From contig NZ_CP040709.1 in NCBI RefSeq assembly GCF_005952805.1, positions 1,798,001 to 1,862,000 of the forward strand: a DNA stretch of 64,000 bases, in the 5' to 3' direction. Below, piece after piece: positions 1 to 9,546 of the stretch (position 1 is its first letter; every line of letters starts with the position of its first letter). The notes beneath the pieces were generated by a model, which was not told the origin of the DNA, did not search any database, and was given only the letters and a program-made list of their open reading frames with translations. Source of the stretch: Inhella inkyongensis. Lineage in GTDB: Bacteria > Pseudomonadota > Gammaproteobacteria > Burkholderiales > Burkholderiaceae_C. The translations under genes were made by a program, and so were the position numbers.

Positions 1-392
1 GGGGTGTTGTCTTTGGTGTTGACGCGGGCGAACAGCGGGTCGCTCAGCACCGAGGCGCGCAGCTTGTTGTCGGGGTTCAGATAGCCCTTGCGCACGCCCT
101 CGTTGACGGCGTCTTCGATGGAGCCCGGGAAGCCCTCGAAGCGGCAGTCCATGCCGATTTCCAGGAACACATTGACGATGCCGGTGTCCTGGCAGATGGG
201 GCGCCGGCCTTCAGCGCACATGCGGCTGTTGGTCAGGATCTGAGCGATCGCATCTTTGGCGGCGGGCGAGGCCTCGCGCTCGTAGGCGCGCGCCAGATGG
301 GCGATGTAGTCGGCCGGGTGGTAGTAGCTGATGTACTGCAGGGCGGCGGCGACGGTCTCAACCAGATCGTCGCGACGGATTACGGTGGTCAT
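1..392 (-). CDS. Fumarate hydratase, class I (N-terminal part, cut by window edge)
   Basis: About 130 N-terminal residues of a class I (4Fe-4S, oxygen-sensitive type) fumarase, which interconverts fumarate and malate in the cytoplasm. The segment ILTNSRMCAEGRRPICQDTG, with two cysteines, followed by a FLEIGMD stretch is typical of the family's N-terminal domain. A good AGGAG ribosome-binding site lies 5-6 bases before the ATG at 392. The rest of the gene, normally about 500 codons, runs off the left edge. A sensor kinase gene lies 66 bases upstream on the same strand. The symbol (fumA or fumB) is left open because naming varies. Confidence 0.9.
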   Translation of the reverse strand, partial: MTTVIRRDDLVETVAAALQYISYYHPADYIAHLARAYEREASPAAKDAIAQILTNSRMCAEGRRPICQDTGIVNVFLEIGMDCRFEGFPGSIEDAVNEGVRKGYLNPDNKLRASVLSDPLFARVNTKDNT

Positions 393-458
393 GGGCACTC
401 CTGAGGGGAGCCGCGAGGGGCGGCACCAAAGATGCCCGTCAGTGTAGTCAGGGCCGGA

Positions 459-2030
<1,572 letters not shown>

Positions 2031-2085
2031 ACGGGGTGTGGCGCCTGAGGTTGCCTGCTTGAGTTGCGGGCGATGTTGCCACGGT

Positions 2086-3018
2086 TCAGCGCCTGGATGA
2101 CACCAAGATACCCGCAGCGATCAAAGCAAAGGCCAGCGCATGGTGGAGCTGGGGGGGATCGCCCATCAGTGCGCCCGAGAGCAGGCCGGCAAAAACGGGC
2201 GTGAGGTTGGCGAAGAAGGCCGCCACGGCCGGCCCGGCGCGCTCCACGCCCAGGGCCCAGCAACGGTAGGCCAGCACACTGGGGCCGCAGGCGATGAAGA
2301 GCAGGGCCAGGGCCAGCGGCCAACTCCACCGCACGGTAGCCGGTGCCCAGTGCTGCTCGGCCGCCGCGCACAGCAGCGCGAAAGGCAGGCCGAAAAGAAT
2401 TTGCCCCAGCAGCCCATCGGCCCAGTTCCAACGCTCCGCCAAGGCGTCCGGGCGGCGTGTCAGCAACCAGGAGTACAGCGCCCAGGCCAGTGTGGCGAAC
2501 AGCATCAGCAGGTCGCCGGCCACCCACTGCAGGCCGCGCAGACGCTGCCACTGCCCCTGGCTCAGCACCACCAGCACGCCGGCCAAGGCGAGCAGAGCGC
2601 CCAGGCCTTCGGTGCGCCGCGGCCGGTTGCCGAAGACCAGCAGGCCCATCAGCAGCATGCCCAGGGGCAAGCTGGCGGCGATCAGGGTGACATTGATGGG
2701 GCCGGAACTCTGCAGGGCTTGATAGAGCAGGGCGTTGTAGACCCCCATGCCCAGCACCCCGGTGGCGGCCAGCCAGCGGCGCTGCTGCCACCACAGGTCC
2801 CACCATTGACGGGGGTGGCGGCGCAGCGCCTGGGCCAGGGGCAGCAGCAGGGCCAAGGCCAGGCCCCAGCGCAGGCTGTTGAGCAGGGTGGCTGGGATCT
2901 GCTCGTGCAGCAGCCGCCCCACCACCGCATTGCCGGCCCACATCAGCGGCGGCAGGGTGAGCCAAAGCACCAGGTTGGGGCTGAGTTGCGGCAGGGGGCT
3001 GGTGCTGGAAGGGGGCAT
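2086..3018 (-). CDS. EamA/DMT-family transporter
   Basis: A 310-residue, strongly hydrophobic protein with about ten predicted membrane helices in two halves, the length and layout of drug/metabolite transporter (RhaT/EamA) exporters. N-terminal signature residues PPLMWAGNAVVGR and the second-half segment LALLFIACGPSVLAYRCWALG fit the two EamA repeats. The substrate cannot be read from the sequence. It sits 55 bases upstream of the kinase gene on the same strand and is divergent from the pullulanase gene. Confidence 0.88.
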   Translation of the reverse strand: MPPSSTSPLPQLSPNLVLWLTLPPLMWAGNAVVGRLLHEQIPATLLNSLRWGLALALLLPLAQALRRHPRQWWDLWWQQRRWLAATGVLGMGVYNALLYQALQSSGPINVTLIAASLPLGMLLMGLLVFGNRPRRTEGLGALLALAGVLVVLSQGQWQRLRGLQWVAGDLLMLFATLAWALYSWLLTRRPDALAERWNWADGLLGQILFGLPFALLCAAAEQHWAPATVRWSWPLALALLFIACGPSVLAYRCWALGVERAGPAVAAFFANLTPVFAGLLSGALMGDPPQLHHALAFALIAAGILVSSRR

Positions 3019-3139
3019 GGGCTGCAGTGTCTCAGCCCTGAGTCAAGGTCTTGCCAGACTCGTTGGCGGGTATGTCTGTACCTGAGTTACTTCATGATCT
3101 CGTCGATTGCTTGAATGTTTTCCAGTGGTGAAATGCGGG

Positions 3140-3158
3140 CATGTAATAAAAGTACATG
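3140..3158 (+). promoter_or_regulatory. Inverted repeat around the pullulanase start codon
   Basis: CATGTA (3140-3145) and TACATG (3153-3158) form a perfect inverted repeat with an AT-rich seven-base centre. The right arm contains the ATG at 3156. It could be an operator or a translation-blocking hairpin. The arms are only six bases, so this is a weak call. Confidence 0.3.
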
Positions 3159-5822
3159 ACTGCCATGAAGCGACTCCTGATCTTGCTGGTGGGCGGACTG
3201 CTGCAGACCGAGGCCCTGCGCGCCGACCCTGTGTGGGCGGCTTGCGATGGGGCGGCAGTGGCGCAGCCGCTGGCTTCGCCCTTGCCGAGTCCGCTGAGCC
3301 CGCTGAGCCAGCCCGGCCCACATCGGCTGCACTGGTTGGATGCTGACCGCTTCTTTTGGCCCGGGGCGTCCCCCGGTGCGCAGTTGCGGTTGCGCCATGA
3401 AGGCCAAGACTGGGCGCTGGAGGCCGATCCTCAGCCCTGGCCCGCCGCGCTGCAACGGGCGGCGAGCTATCTGGGCGCGGGCCAAGCTTTTCGGGTTCCT
3501 GCGCAGATCTCACGTGCGCAGAGACAGGCCTGGCTTCGAGGCGAGTTGCTTGGCCTTTTAATGGATCCGAGCGGCCCAGAGTTGGCGCGCACCGGCGTCC
3601 AGGTCGGCGGCGCCGTCGATGCGCTTTATGCCGCTGCCGAAGGCCTTGACGATTTGGGCGTGCATGTGCAGGCGGGTGCAGGAACCCAGGGCCGGCTTTG
3701 GGCGCCGACCGCGCGTGCGGTCGAGGTTTGTCTCTACCCGTCCACGCGCGCTCCAGCGGCGCGGCGCGTGGCGGCGCAGTGGCAGTCCGACACAGGCAGC
3801 TGGATCTGGCATCAGCCCGGCGATCTGCGCGGGTGGACCTACCTCTATCTCGTTGAGGTCTGGGTGCCGGGGCAGGGCTGGGTGCGGCAGCGCGTCACGG
3901 ATCCCTATTCCTTGAGCCTGAGCGCGAACTCTGCGCGCAGCGCCGTGCTGGATTTGGATGATCCGCAAACTCAGCCACCGGGTTGGAAGGACCATCCGCG
4001 ACCACAGCGCGCGCTGCGCCTGAACGAGCTGGTGATCTATGAGCTGCATGTGCGCGACTTCTCGCGTGACGACCGCAGCCTGCCTGCCGCCCTGCGCGGG
4101 CGCTATAGCGCCTTTGCCCAGGCGCGCAGCACCGGGGTGCGGCACTTGCGTGCGCTGGCGGCGGCGGGGGTGACGGACGTGCAACTGCTGCCGGTCTTTG
4201 ATTTGGCCAGCGTGCCCGAGCAGGGTTGCCGAGCGGACCCACCGCGTGATCGTGTGGCCTCTGACAGCCCCCGGCTGCAAGCGCGCATCCGCGCGCAGGC
4301 CGCCCAGGACTGCTTCAACTGGGGCTATGACCCGCTGCACTTCAACGCCCCAGAGGGCAGCTATGCCAGTGATGCCGACCGCCCCGAGTTGCGCGTGCGC
4401 GAGCTTCGAGCCGCGGTGATGGCCTTGCATGGCATGGGCCTGCGCGTCGGCATGGACATGGTCTACAACCACATGGCGGCCAGCGGGCAGGCCCGCCACT
4501 CGGTGCTGGATCGCATCGTGCCGCTCTACTACCACCGGCTCAATGGGCAAGGCGATCTGGAGCAAAGCACCTGCTGCGCCAACAGCGCCACCGAACGCTT
4601 GATGATGGGCAAGCTGATGCGCGACTCGGTGCATCTATGGGCTCGCGCCTATGCGATGGACTCGTTCCGATTCGACCTGATGGGTCATCAGCCGCGCGCT
4701 GAGATGCAGCGCCTGCACCGCGAGTTGCAGCAGCGGCTGGGACGCGAGATTCACTTCATTGGCGAGGGTTGGAACTTTGGCGAGGTCAAGGATGGCGCAC
4801 GCTTTGAGCAGGCCAGCCAGCTGAGCCTGGGGGGTAGCGGTATCGCCACTTTCAGCGATCGTGCCCGCGATGCCCTGCGCGGCAGCAGCTTTGGCCCGGT
4901 GACGCAGATGCAGGCCAGCCCTGGCTGGCTCTTTGGTTTGGCCGACGACCCCGCGCGTCGCGAGCAGGCCGGCCGGGCTGCGGATCTGCTTCGTTTGGGG
5001 CTGGCCGGGAGCTTGCAGGATGTGCTGCTGCCCACAGCCGATGGCGCCGTGCGGCGCGGCGCCGAGATGGACTACGGCGGGCAGCCGGCCGGCTATGCCC
5101 GACAACCCGGCGAGGCGGTGGCGTATGCCGAGAACCACGACAACCACACCCTGTTCGATTTGGGGGTGCTCAAGCTGCCGCCCAGCAGCTTGGCGGCGGC
5201 GCGGCGCCAGGTCCAGCATCTGGCCAATGCGCTGGTGGCCTTCAGTCAGGGACCGGTCTACTTCCATGCCGGACAAGAGTTGATGCGCTCCAAGTCCTTG
5301 GATCGCAATAGCTACGACAGCGGCGATGCCTTCAACCGATTGGATCTCAGCCTGCGCGACAACGGCTTTGGTGTGGGCCTGCCGCCTGCGGCCGACAACG
5401 GGGTGGACTGGCCGGTGTTGCGCCCCTTTTTGAGGCGTTCAGGCATCCGGCCCGACCCTGCCACCTTGCATCAGGCCCGTGAGCAGTTCCTGGCGCTGCT
5501 GCGGGTGCGCGCCAGCTCCAGTCTGTTCTCGCTACCGAACCCGGGCGAGCTGCAGGCGCGGCTGCGCTTCCATGCGGTCGGACCGGATCAGGACCCCGCG
5601 GTGATCGTCGCCGAGTTGGACGGCCGGGGCTGGCCGGGGGCGGGCTTTGAGGGGCTGCTACTGGCCTTCAATGCGGCGGCGCAGCCGCGCCAATTGGCGC
5701 TCCAGCGTCCGGGCGCATGGCGCCTGCATCCGGCCCTGCAGGGCCTGCCCGATACGGGGGCGCGCTGGGTGGGCGGTCAATTGAGACTGCCGGCGCGCTC
5801 CGTGGCGGTGTTTGTGCACTGA
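3156..5822 (+). CDS. Secreted pullulanase-type alpha-1,6-glucosidase (GH13)
   Basis: An 888-residue debranching enzyme that cleaves alpha-1,6 links in pullulan, glycogen or starch. Signal-peptide-like N terminus (LLILLVGGLL), a CBM48-like beta domain (about 165-275), a GH13 barrel (about 290-720) and a C-terminal beta domain of DUF3372 type. GH13 regions are visible: DMVYNH, FRFDLMGH with nucleophile Asp507, IGEGWNFG with acid/base Glu537, and ENHDNH with Asp662. HAGQELMRSKS and NSYDSGDAFNRLD are typical of the pullulanase subfamily. An alternative ATG nine bases downstream leaves the signal peptide intact. No maltodextrin operon surrounds it, so it appears to be a single transcription unit. 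Confidence 0.93.
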   Translation: MTAMKRLLILLVGGLLQTEALRADPVWAACDGAAVAQPLASPLPSPLSPLSQPGPHRLHWLDADRFFWPGASPGAQLRLRHEGQDWALEADPQPWPAALQRAASYLGAGQAFRVPAQISRAQRQAWLRGELLGLLMDPSGPELARTGVQVGGAVDALYAAAEGLDDLGVHVQAGAGTQGRLWAPTARAVEVCLYPSTRAPAARRVAAQWQSDTGSWIWHQPGDLRGWTYLYLVEVWVPGQGWVRQRVTDPYSLSLSANSARSAVLDLDDPQTQPPGWKDHPRPQRALRLNELVIYELHVRDFSRDDRSLPAALRGRYSAFAQARSTGVRHLRALAAAGVTDVQLLPVFDLASVPEQGCRADPPRDRVASDSPRLQARIRAQAAQDCFNWGYDPLHFNAPEGSYASDADRPELRVRELRAAVMALHGMGLRVGMDMVYNHMAASGQARHSVLDRIVPLYYHRLNGQGDLEQSTCCANSATERLMMGKLMRDSVHLWARAYAMDSFRFDLMGHQPRAEMQRLHRELQQRLGREIHFIGEGWNFGEVKDGARFEQASQLSLGGSGIATFSDRARDALRGSSFGPVTQMQASPGWLFGLADDPARREQAGRAADLLRLGLAGSLQDVLLPTADGAVRRGAEMDYGGQPAGYARQPGEAVAYAENHDNHTLFDLGVLKLPPSSLAAARRQVQHLANALVAFSQGPVYFHAGQELMRSKSLDRNSYDSGDAFNRLDLSLRDNGFGVGLPPAADNGVDWPVLRPFLRRSGIRPDPATLHQAREQFLALLRVRASSSLFSLPNPGELQARLRFHAVGPDQDPAVIVAELDGRGWPGAGFEGLLLAFNAAAQPRQLALQRPGAWRLHPALQGLPDTGARWVGGQLRLPARSVAVFVH

Positions 5823-5903
5823 GGGACGCCCTTTGGTCACAGGGTTTGCACGGCGTGTCAAAGCGCACTGGGCGAGGCCGGCCTTGCAGTCTATGCTCAG
5901 CCA

Positions 5904-7100
5904 ATGCAAATGAATGTCTCGATGAGACGGCGCCGGTTCGGCGTCTGTGCCGCAGGCTCTTTGGTCAGTTTGGGTGGCTGTGCCCATCAAACGCCTGCTC
6001 TCACTGATTTGGCCGGACTGTTGGATGCTTCTGGCCTTGGTGCACCAACAGTGCATCTCAGTCGCGCCGACTTGTTTGCACTCTCACCCGCCCTATTGGC
6101 TTTTGCGAACAACCAACTTGCGGCGCAAGTCCGTCAGCATGGTAGCCGTAGGGGTCTCTTTCTGGCTGTGCGGGATTTCGCAGGAATGCGTCTCGAGTAC
6201 GACGCATCCACGACCCGTACAGCCGCCGAAGCCTTTGACGCGCGGGCAGGTAACTGCCTGTCCTTGGTACTGTTGACTGCCGCGCTGGCGTATCACATTG
6301 GGCTGTCGGTTCGATTTCAGTCGGTGCGCATTGAGGATGTATGGAGTCGCAGTCGCAATTTCATGCTGCTGAGTGGTCACGTGAATGTGACCTTGGCGCA
6401 TGAGCGCTATGGCTCGGGGCGCAGCCTTTCTACGACCGGTTTCTTGACCATCGACTTCATCCCCTTGGATGAAGAGTCGCGGCTGCAGGCGATCAGCCTG
6501 TCGGAAGAGACCGTCGTGGCGATGTTCATGAACAACCGAGCGGTGGAGCTGATGGAGCAGGGGCAGCTGGCCAACGCGCATGCGATGGTCAAGCAGGCCC
6601 TGGCAGCCGATCCGCGCTACTTCAATGCGCTTAACACTCTGGCGGTGCTGTACCGCCGCCACGGTGATTTGCCGCGCGCCGAGCGCAGCCTGCGCACGCT
6701 GCTGCAGCATGAGCCGCGCAACGTCTCGGCGCTCTCTAATCTGGTCTTGCTGCTGCGTCAACTCGGCAGAACCGAGGAGGCCCGGGTAGCCGAGGCGGCC
6801 TTGCAGCAGGTGCAGCCGCGCACGCCCTTCTTGGAATTCGAGCGCGGTTTGGCGGCCGCACGCACGGGGGATTGGGCCGCGGCCCAGCTGGCTTTTGAGC
6901 GCGAATTGGTGCTGACACCGCAATTCGATGAGCTGCACTTCTGGCTCGGCCAGACTTACTACCAGCTGGGTCAACGCGAGCGTGCTGCGCGCCATATGGC
7001 GTTGGCGCGAGAGCATGCGCTGACCCCCGAGCAGCGTCGGCGCTACGCCTACAAGCTGGAGGTGTTGCGGCGACCGCAGCCGACAGCGACACCGCACTGA
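5904..7100 (+). CDS. Lipoprotein with transglutaminase-like domain and TPR repeats
   Basis: A 398-residue protein, probably exported. An arginine-rich MRRRRFG segment, a hydrophobic stretch and a lipobox-like SLGGC (Cys26) suggest a lipid-anchored, possibly Tat-exported protein. Residues about 85-200 resemble a papain-fold transglutaminase core with a plausible triad: Cys118 (GNCLS), His159 (GHVNV) and Asp184 (TIDF). From about 205 to 385 there are roughly five TPR units (ANAHAMVKQALAADPRYFNA, ERSLRTLLQHEPRNVSALSN and similar). The substrate is unknown; a peptidase or cross-linking scaffold role is inference. Three ATGs (5904, 5910, 5922) compete and none has a strong ribosome-binding site. 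Confidence 0.8.
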   Translation: MQMNVSMRRRRFGVCAAGSLVSLGGCAHQTPALTDLAGLLDASGLGAPTVHLSRADLFALSPALLAFANNQLAAQVRQHGSRRGLFLAVRDFAGMRLEYDASTTRTAAEAFDARAGNCLSLVLLTAALAYHIGLSVRFQSVRIEDVWSRSRNFMLLSGHVNVTLAHERYGSGRSLSTTGFLTIDFIPLDEESRLQAISLSEETVVAMFMNNRAVELMEQGQLANAHAMVKQALAADPRYFNALNTLAVLYRRHGDLPRAERSLRTLLQHEPRNVSALSNLVLLLRQLGRTEEARVAEAALQQVQPRTPFLEFERGLAAARTGDWAAAQLAFERELVLTPQFDELHFWLGQTYYQLGQRERAARHMALAREHALTPEQRRRYAYKLEVLRRPQPTATPH

Positions 7101-7146
7101 GTGGCTTGCGGCATCATGCAGGCCGCTCATCCTCAAGGACGCTCCC

Positions 7147-7833
7147 ATGCACGCTGCACGCAAGTCTGTTCTGGCCCTGTTGATTGCGGGTCTGACCCAG
7201 TCCGCCGCGCTTGCGGCCGATGTCACGGTTCAGGTGCTTGATCGCGAGGGCAAGGCCCTGGCCGGCGCGGTGGTGGTGCTGGAGACCTCGGTCAGCGGGC
7301 CCCGGCCCACACCCTTGGCGGAGCACACCATCGAGCAGGAGCAGATGCGCTTTGCGCCGGCGGTCAGCGTGGTGCACCTCTCCACCAAGGTTCATTTCGT
7401 CAATCTGGACCGCTGGGACCACCATGTGCGGGGTGGCGCAGCCGGGCCGGGTGGTGTCTATCTGGACGCCAGCCAGGGCTTCGCCTTCCGCCTGTCAGGC
7501 CGGGTGGCCGGCAAGCCGGCGTCGCGTGAATCGCGTCAGTTCAACCAGACCGGCCCGCAACTGCTGGGCTGCCATCTGCATGGCTCGATGCGCGGGCATC
7601 TGTACGTGACCGACTCACCCTGGGCCGCAGTCAGCGACGCGCAGGGCCAGGTGCAGCTGCGCGAGGTGCCGGCCGGTGGTGCGCGCCTACGGGTCTGGCA
7701 TGCCGAGGAGCTGGTGGAGACGCCGCCTCAGGCGCTTTCGGTGAGCGACGGCATGGCCGCGGTGCGGGTGGCCACGCAGGTGGTGGTGGGCAGGAAGAAG
7801 AAGCCCGTGGAGGGTGGGGGGTATGGGTATTGA
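7147..7833 (+). CDS. Cupredoxin-like periplasmic protein
   Basis: A 228-residue protein with a clean signal peptide (cleavage after ALA, about residue 23). The central region resembles plastocyanin-type copper proteins: His92/His93 in WDHHVRGG and the GCHLHGSMRGH segment supply candidate Cu ligands (Cys142, His145, Met148). A C-terminal beta-rich tail with VPAGGARLRVWH resembles carboxypeptidase-regulatory-like folds. Similar proteins are annotated as methylamine utilization proteins, but no methylamine dehydrogenase genes are present, so that name would be misleading. An AAGGA-like ribosome-binding site lies before ATG 7147. Confidence 0.78.
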   Translation: MHAARKSVLALLIAGLTQSAALAADVTVQVLDREGKALAGAVVVLETSVSGPRPTPLAEHTIEQEQMRFAPAVSVVHLSTKVHFVNLDRWDHHVRGGAAGPGGVYLDASQGFAFRLSGRVAGKPASRESRQFNQTGPQLLGCHLHGSMRGHLYVTDSPWAAVSDAQGQVQLREVPAGGARLRVWHAEELVETPPQALSVSDGMAAVRVATQVVVGRKKKPVEGGGYGY

Positions 7834-7987
7834 GGCGGCGCGGGGATAGGCATTCGATTCTGGTGCCCGCCCGCTGCTCGCGCAGCTTCACTTGGCTGCG
7901 CCACGTGAGCGCTCCCCGAATCGAATGCCGGTCCTGCGCCCCGGCGCTCAGCCGATGCGCCCGAGCAAAAGCCAATCCATGAGTGCC

Positions 7988-8063
7988 TGAGCGCGCGGGA
8001 CGCGCTCAGGCCTTCGCAAGCGGTCGAACGGTCCTCAGGACCGTTCTCGCTGCTTGCTCAGCC
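7988..8063. repeat. 76-bp palindromic element, copy 1
   Basis: Lies between GCC and TTTTGCACGTG, which are contiguous in the real argF end (8627-8640), so this looks like a 76-bp insert flanked by GCC. It holds hairpin 1, a perfect 11-bp stem using the flanking GCC (7985-7995 with 8001-8011, loop CGGGA). It also holds hairpin 2 (8016-8057) with nine-base arms around one base and an outer GCAAGC/GCTTGC stem. The ends carry CTGAGC and GCTCAG in inverted orientation. Confidence 0.75.
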
Positions 8064-8201
8064 TTTTGCACGTGAATCTGTTTTGGTGACCGCGCACTTG
8101 GCTGCGCCAAATGAGCGCTCCCCGAATCGAATGGCGGCCCTGCGGTCCGGCGTCCCGGCTCTCAGCCGATGCGCTCGAGAAAAAGCCACTCCATGAGTGC
8201 C

Positions 8202-8277
8202 TGAGCGCGCGGGACGCGCTCAGGCCTTCGCAAGCGGTCGAACGGTCCTCAGGACCGTTCTCGCTGCTTGCTCAGCC
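8202..8277. repeat. 76-bp palindromic element, copy 2
   Basis: By eye identical to the copy at 7988-8063 and exactly 214 bp from it. Hairpin 1 spans 8199-8225 and hairpin 2 spans 8230-8271. Confidence 0.75.
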
Positions 8278-8415
8278 TTTTGCACGTGAATCTGTTTTGG
8301 TGACCGCGCACTTGGCTGCGCCAAATGAGCGCTCCCCGAATCGAATGCCGGCCCTGCGGTCCGGCGTCCCGGCTCTCAGCCGATGCGCTCGAGAAAAAGC
8401 CACTCCATGAGTGCC

Positions 8416-8491
8416 TGAGCGCGCGGGACGCGCTCAGGCCTTCGCAAGCGGTCGAACGGTCCTCAGGACCGTTCTCGCTGCTTGCTCAGCC
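8416..8491. repeat. 76-bp palindromic element, copy 3
   Basis: By eye identical to the other two copies. Hairpin 1 spans 8413-8439 and hairpin 2 spans 8444-8485. It is the copy nearest the real end of argF, which lacks the element. Confidence 0.75.
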
Positions 8492-8589
8492 TTTTGCACG
8501 TGAATCTGTTTTGGTGACCGCGCACTTGGCTGCGCCAAATGAGCGCTCCCCGAATCGAATGCCGGCCCTGCGGTCCGGCGTCCCGGCTC

Positions 8590-9546
8590 TCAGCCGATGC
8601 GCCCGAGCAAAAGCCACTCCATGAGTGCCTTTTGCACGTGCATTCGATTCTCTGCCTCGTCCCAGACGACGGATTGGGGGCCGTCGATGACCTCGGCGGC
8701 AACCTCTTCGCCACGATGCGCCGGCAGGCAATGCATGAAGAGGGCGTCCGGACGCGCCGCCGCCATCATTTCGGCAGATACGCACCAGCGTGCGAAAGCT
8801 GCGCGGCGGGCTTCGTTTTCGGCTTCATAGCCCATGCTGGTCCAGACATCGGTGGTCACCAAGTCGGCGCCGCGACAGGCTTCCAGCGGATCGGCAAAGG
8901 TCTTGACGCAGCGGGCATCTGAAATGCCGGCTATGGCGGGGTTGACCTCGTAGCCGCTGGGCGTGCTGATGTGAACCGTGAAGCCCAACAACTCGGCCGC
9001 CTGCAGCCAGGTGTTGGCCATGTTGTTGCCGTCGCCCACCCAGGCCACCACGCGGCCCTTGAGCGCGTCCATGTCCACATTGCCGCGCGCATCCATGCCG
9101 CGCGCTTCCAAATAGGTAAACAGATCGGCCAGGATCTGGCAGGGGTGGTATTCGTTGGTCAGGCCATTGATGACGGGCACGCGCGAGTGCGCCGCAAAAC
9201 GCTCGATCTTGCTTTGCTCGAAGGTGCGAATCATCACCAGGTCAACCATGCGACTGATGACGCGGGCACTGTCCTCGATAGGCTCGGCGCGGCCCAGTTG
9301 GCTGTCGCCGGTGGTCAGGTGGACCACCGAGCCGCCCATCTGGTACATGCCGGCTTCAAAGCTGACGCGCGTGCGGGTGCTGGCCTTTTCAAAAATCAGG
9401 GCCAGGGTGCGGTCCTGCAGCGGCTGGTATTTCTCGTAGTTCTTGAAGCGGCGCTTGATCAGCGCGGTGCGCTCGAATAGATAACCGTAGTCGGCCGCCG
9501 AGAGATCCTTGAACTGCAGGTAATGGCGCAGGGCAGGGCGTTGCAT
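8590..9546 (-). CDS. argF: Ornithine carbamoyltransferase
   Basis: A 318-residue cytoplasmic enzyme making citrulline from ornithine and carbamoyl phosphate in arginine synthesis. Carbamoyl-phosphate site STRTR, HPCQILADL and the ornithine-binding HCLPAHRGEEV motif are all present. The ATG at 9546 shares one base with the argD stop codon, so the two are translationally coupled; a longer upstream extension would overlap argD and was rejected. The last 13 codons are unusual because near-copies of them (ending WLFLERIG or WLLLGRIG plus stop) recur downstream in the tandem array. Confidence 0.97.
   Translation of the reverse strand: MQRPALRHYLQFKDLSAADYGYLFERTALIKRRFKNYEKYQPLQDRTLALIFEKASTRTRVSFEAGMYQMGGSVVHLTTGDSQLGRAEPIEDSARVISRMVDLVMIRTFEQSKIERFAAHSRVPVINGLTNEYHPCQILADLFTYLEARGMDARGNVDMDALKGRVVAWVGDGNNMANTWLQAAELLGFTVHISTPSGYEVNPAIAGISDARCVKTFADPLEACRGADLVTTDVWTSMGYEAENEARRAAFARWCVSAEMMAAARPDALFMHCLPAHRGEEVAAEVIDGPQSVVWDEAENRMHVQKALMEWLLLGRIG

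Larger units (their letters stand above)
7850..8650. repeat. Tandem array containing four copies of the argF 3' end
   Basis: This intergenic block holds three 214-bp units (7985-8198, 8199-8412, 8413-8626) preceded by a shorter, more divergent partial unit (7850-7984). The first two units appear to differ at one base, the third at about two more. Each unit carries a 40-bp copy of the argF end including its stop codon: 7948-7987, 8162-8201, 8376-8415, and the real gene end 8590-8629. GCATTCGATTC, part of argF, occurs at both array borders (7850 and 8640). The unit length is not a multiple of three, so the open frames of about 99 codons running across units are not convincing genes. Confidence 0.95.

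Noticed and set aside
3043..3513. A minus-strand gene overlapping the start of the pullulanase gene
   Set aside because: It overlaps the pullulanase signal peptide and N-terminal region on the opposite strand and shows no recognisable domain.
8111..8624. Two overlapping open frames of 99 codons with nearly identical products inside the 214-bp array
   Set aside because: They arise because the array is repeated; the unit is not a multiple of three, several other frames are equally open, and no ribosome-binding site is present.
7850..8650. CRISPR array
   Set aside because: The repeats are contiguous 214-bp units without short repeats alternating with unique spacers.
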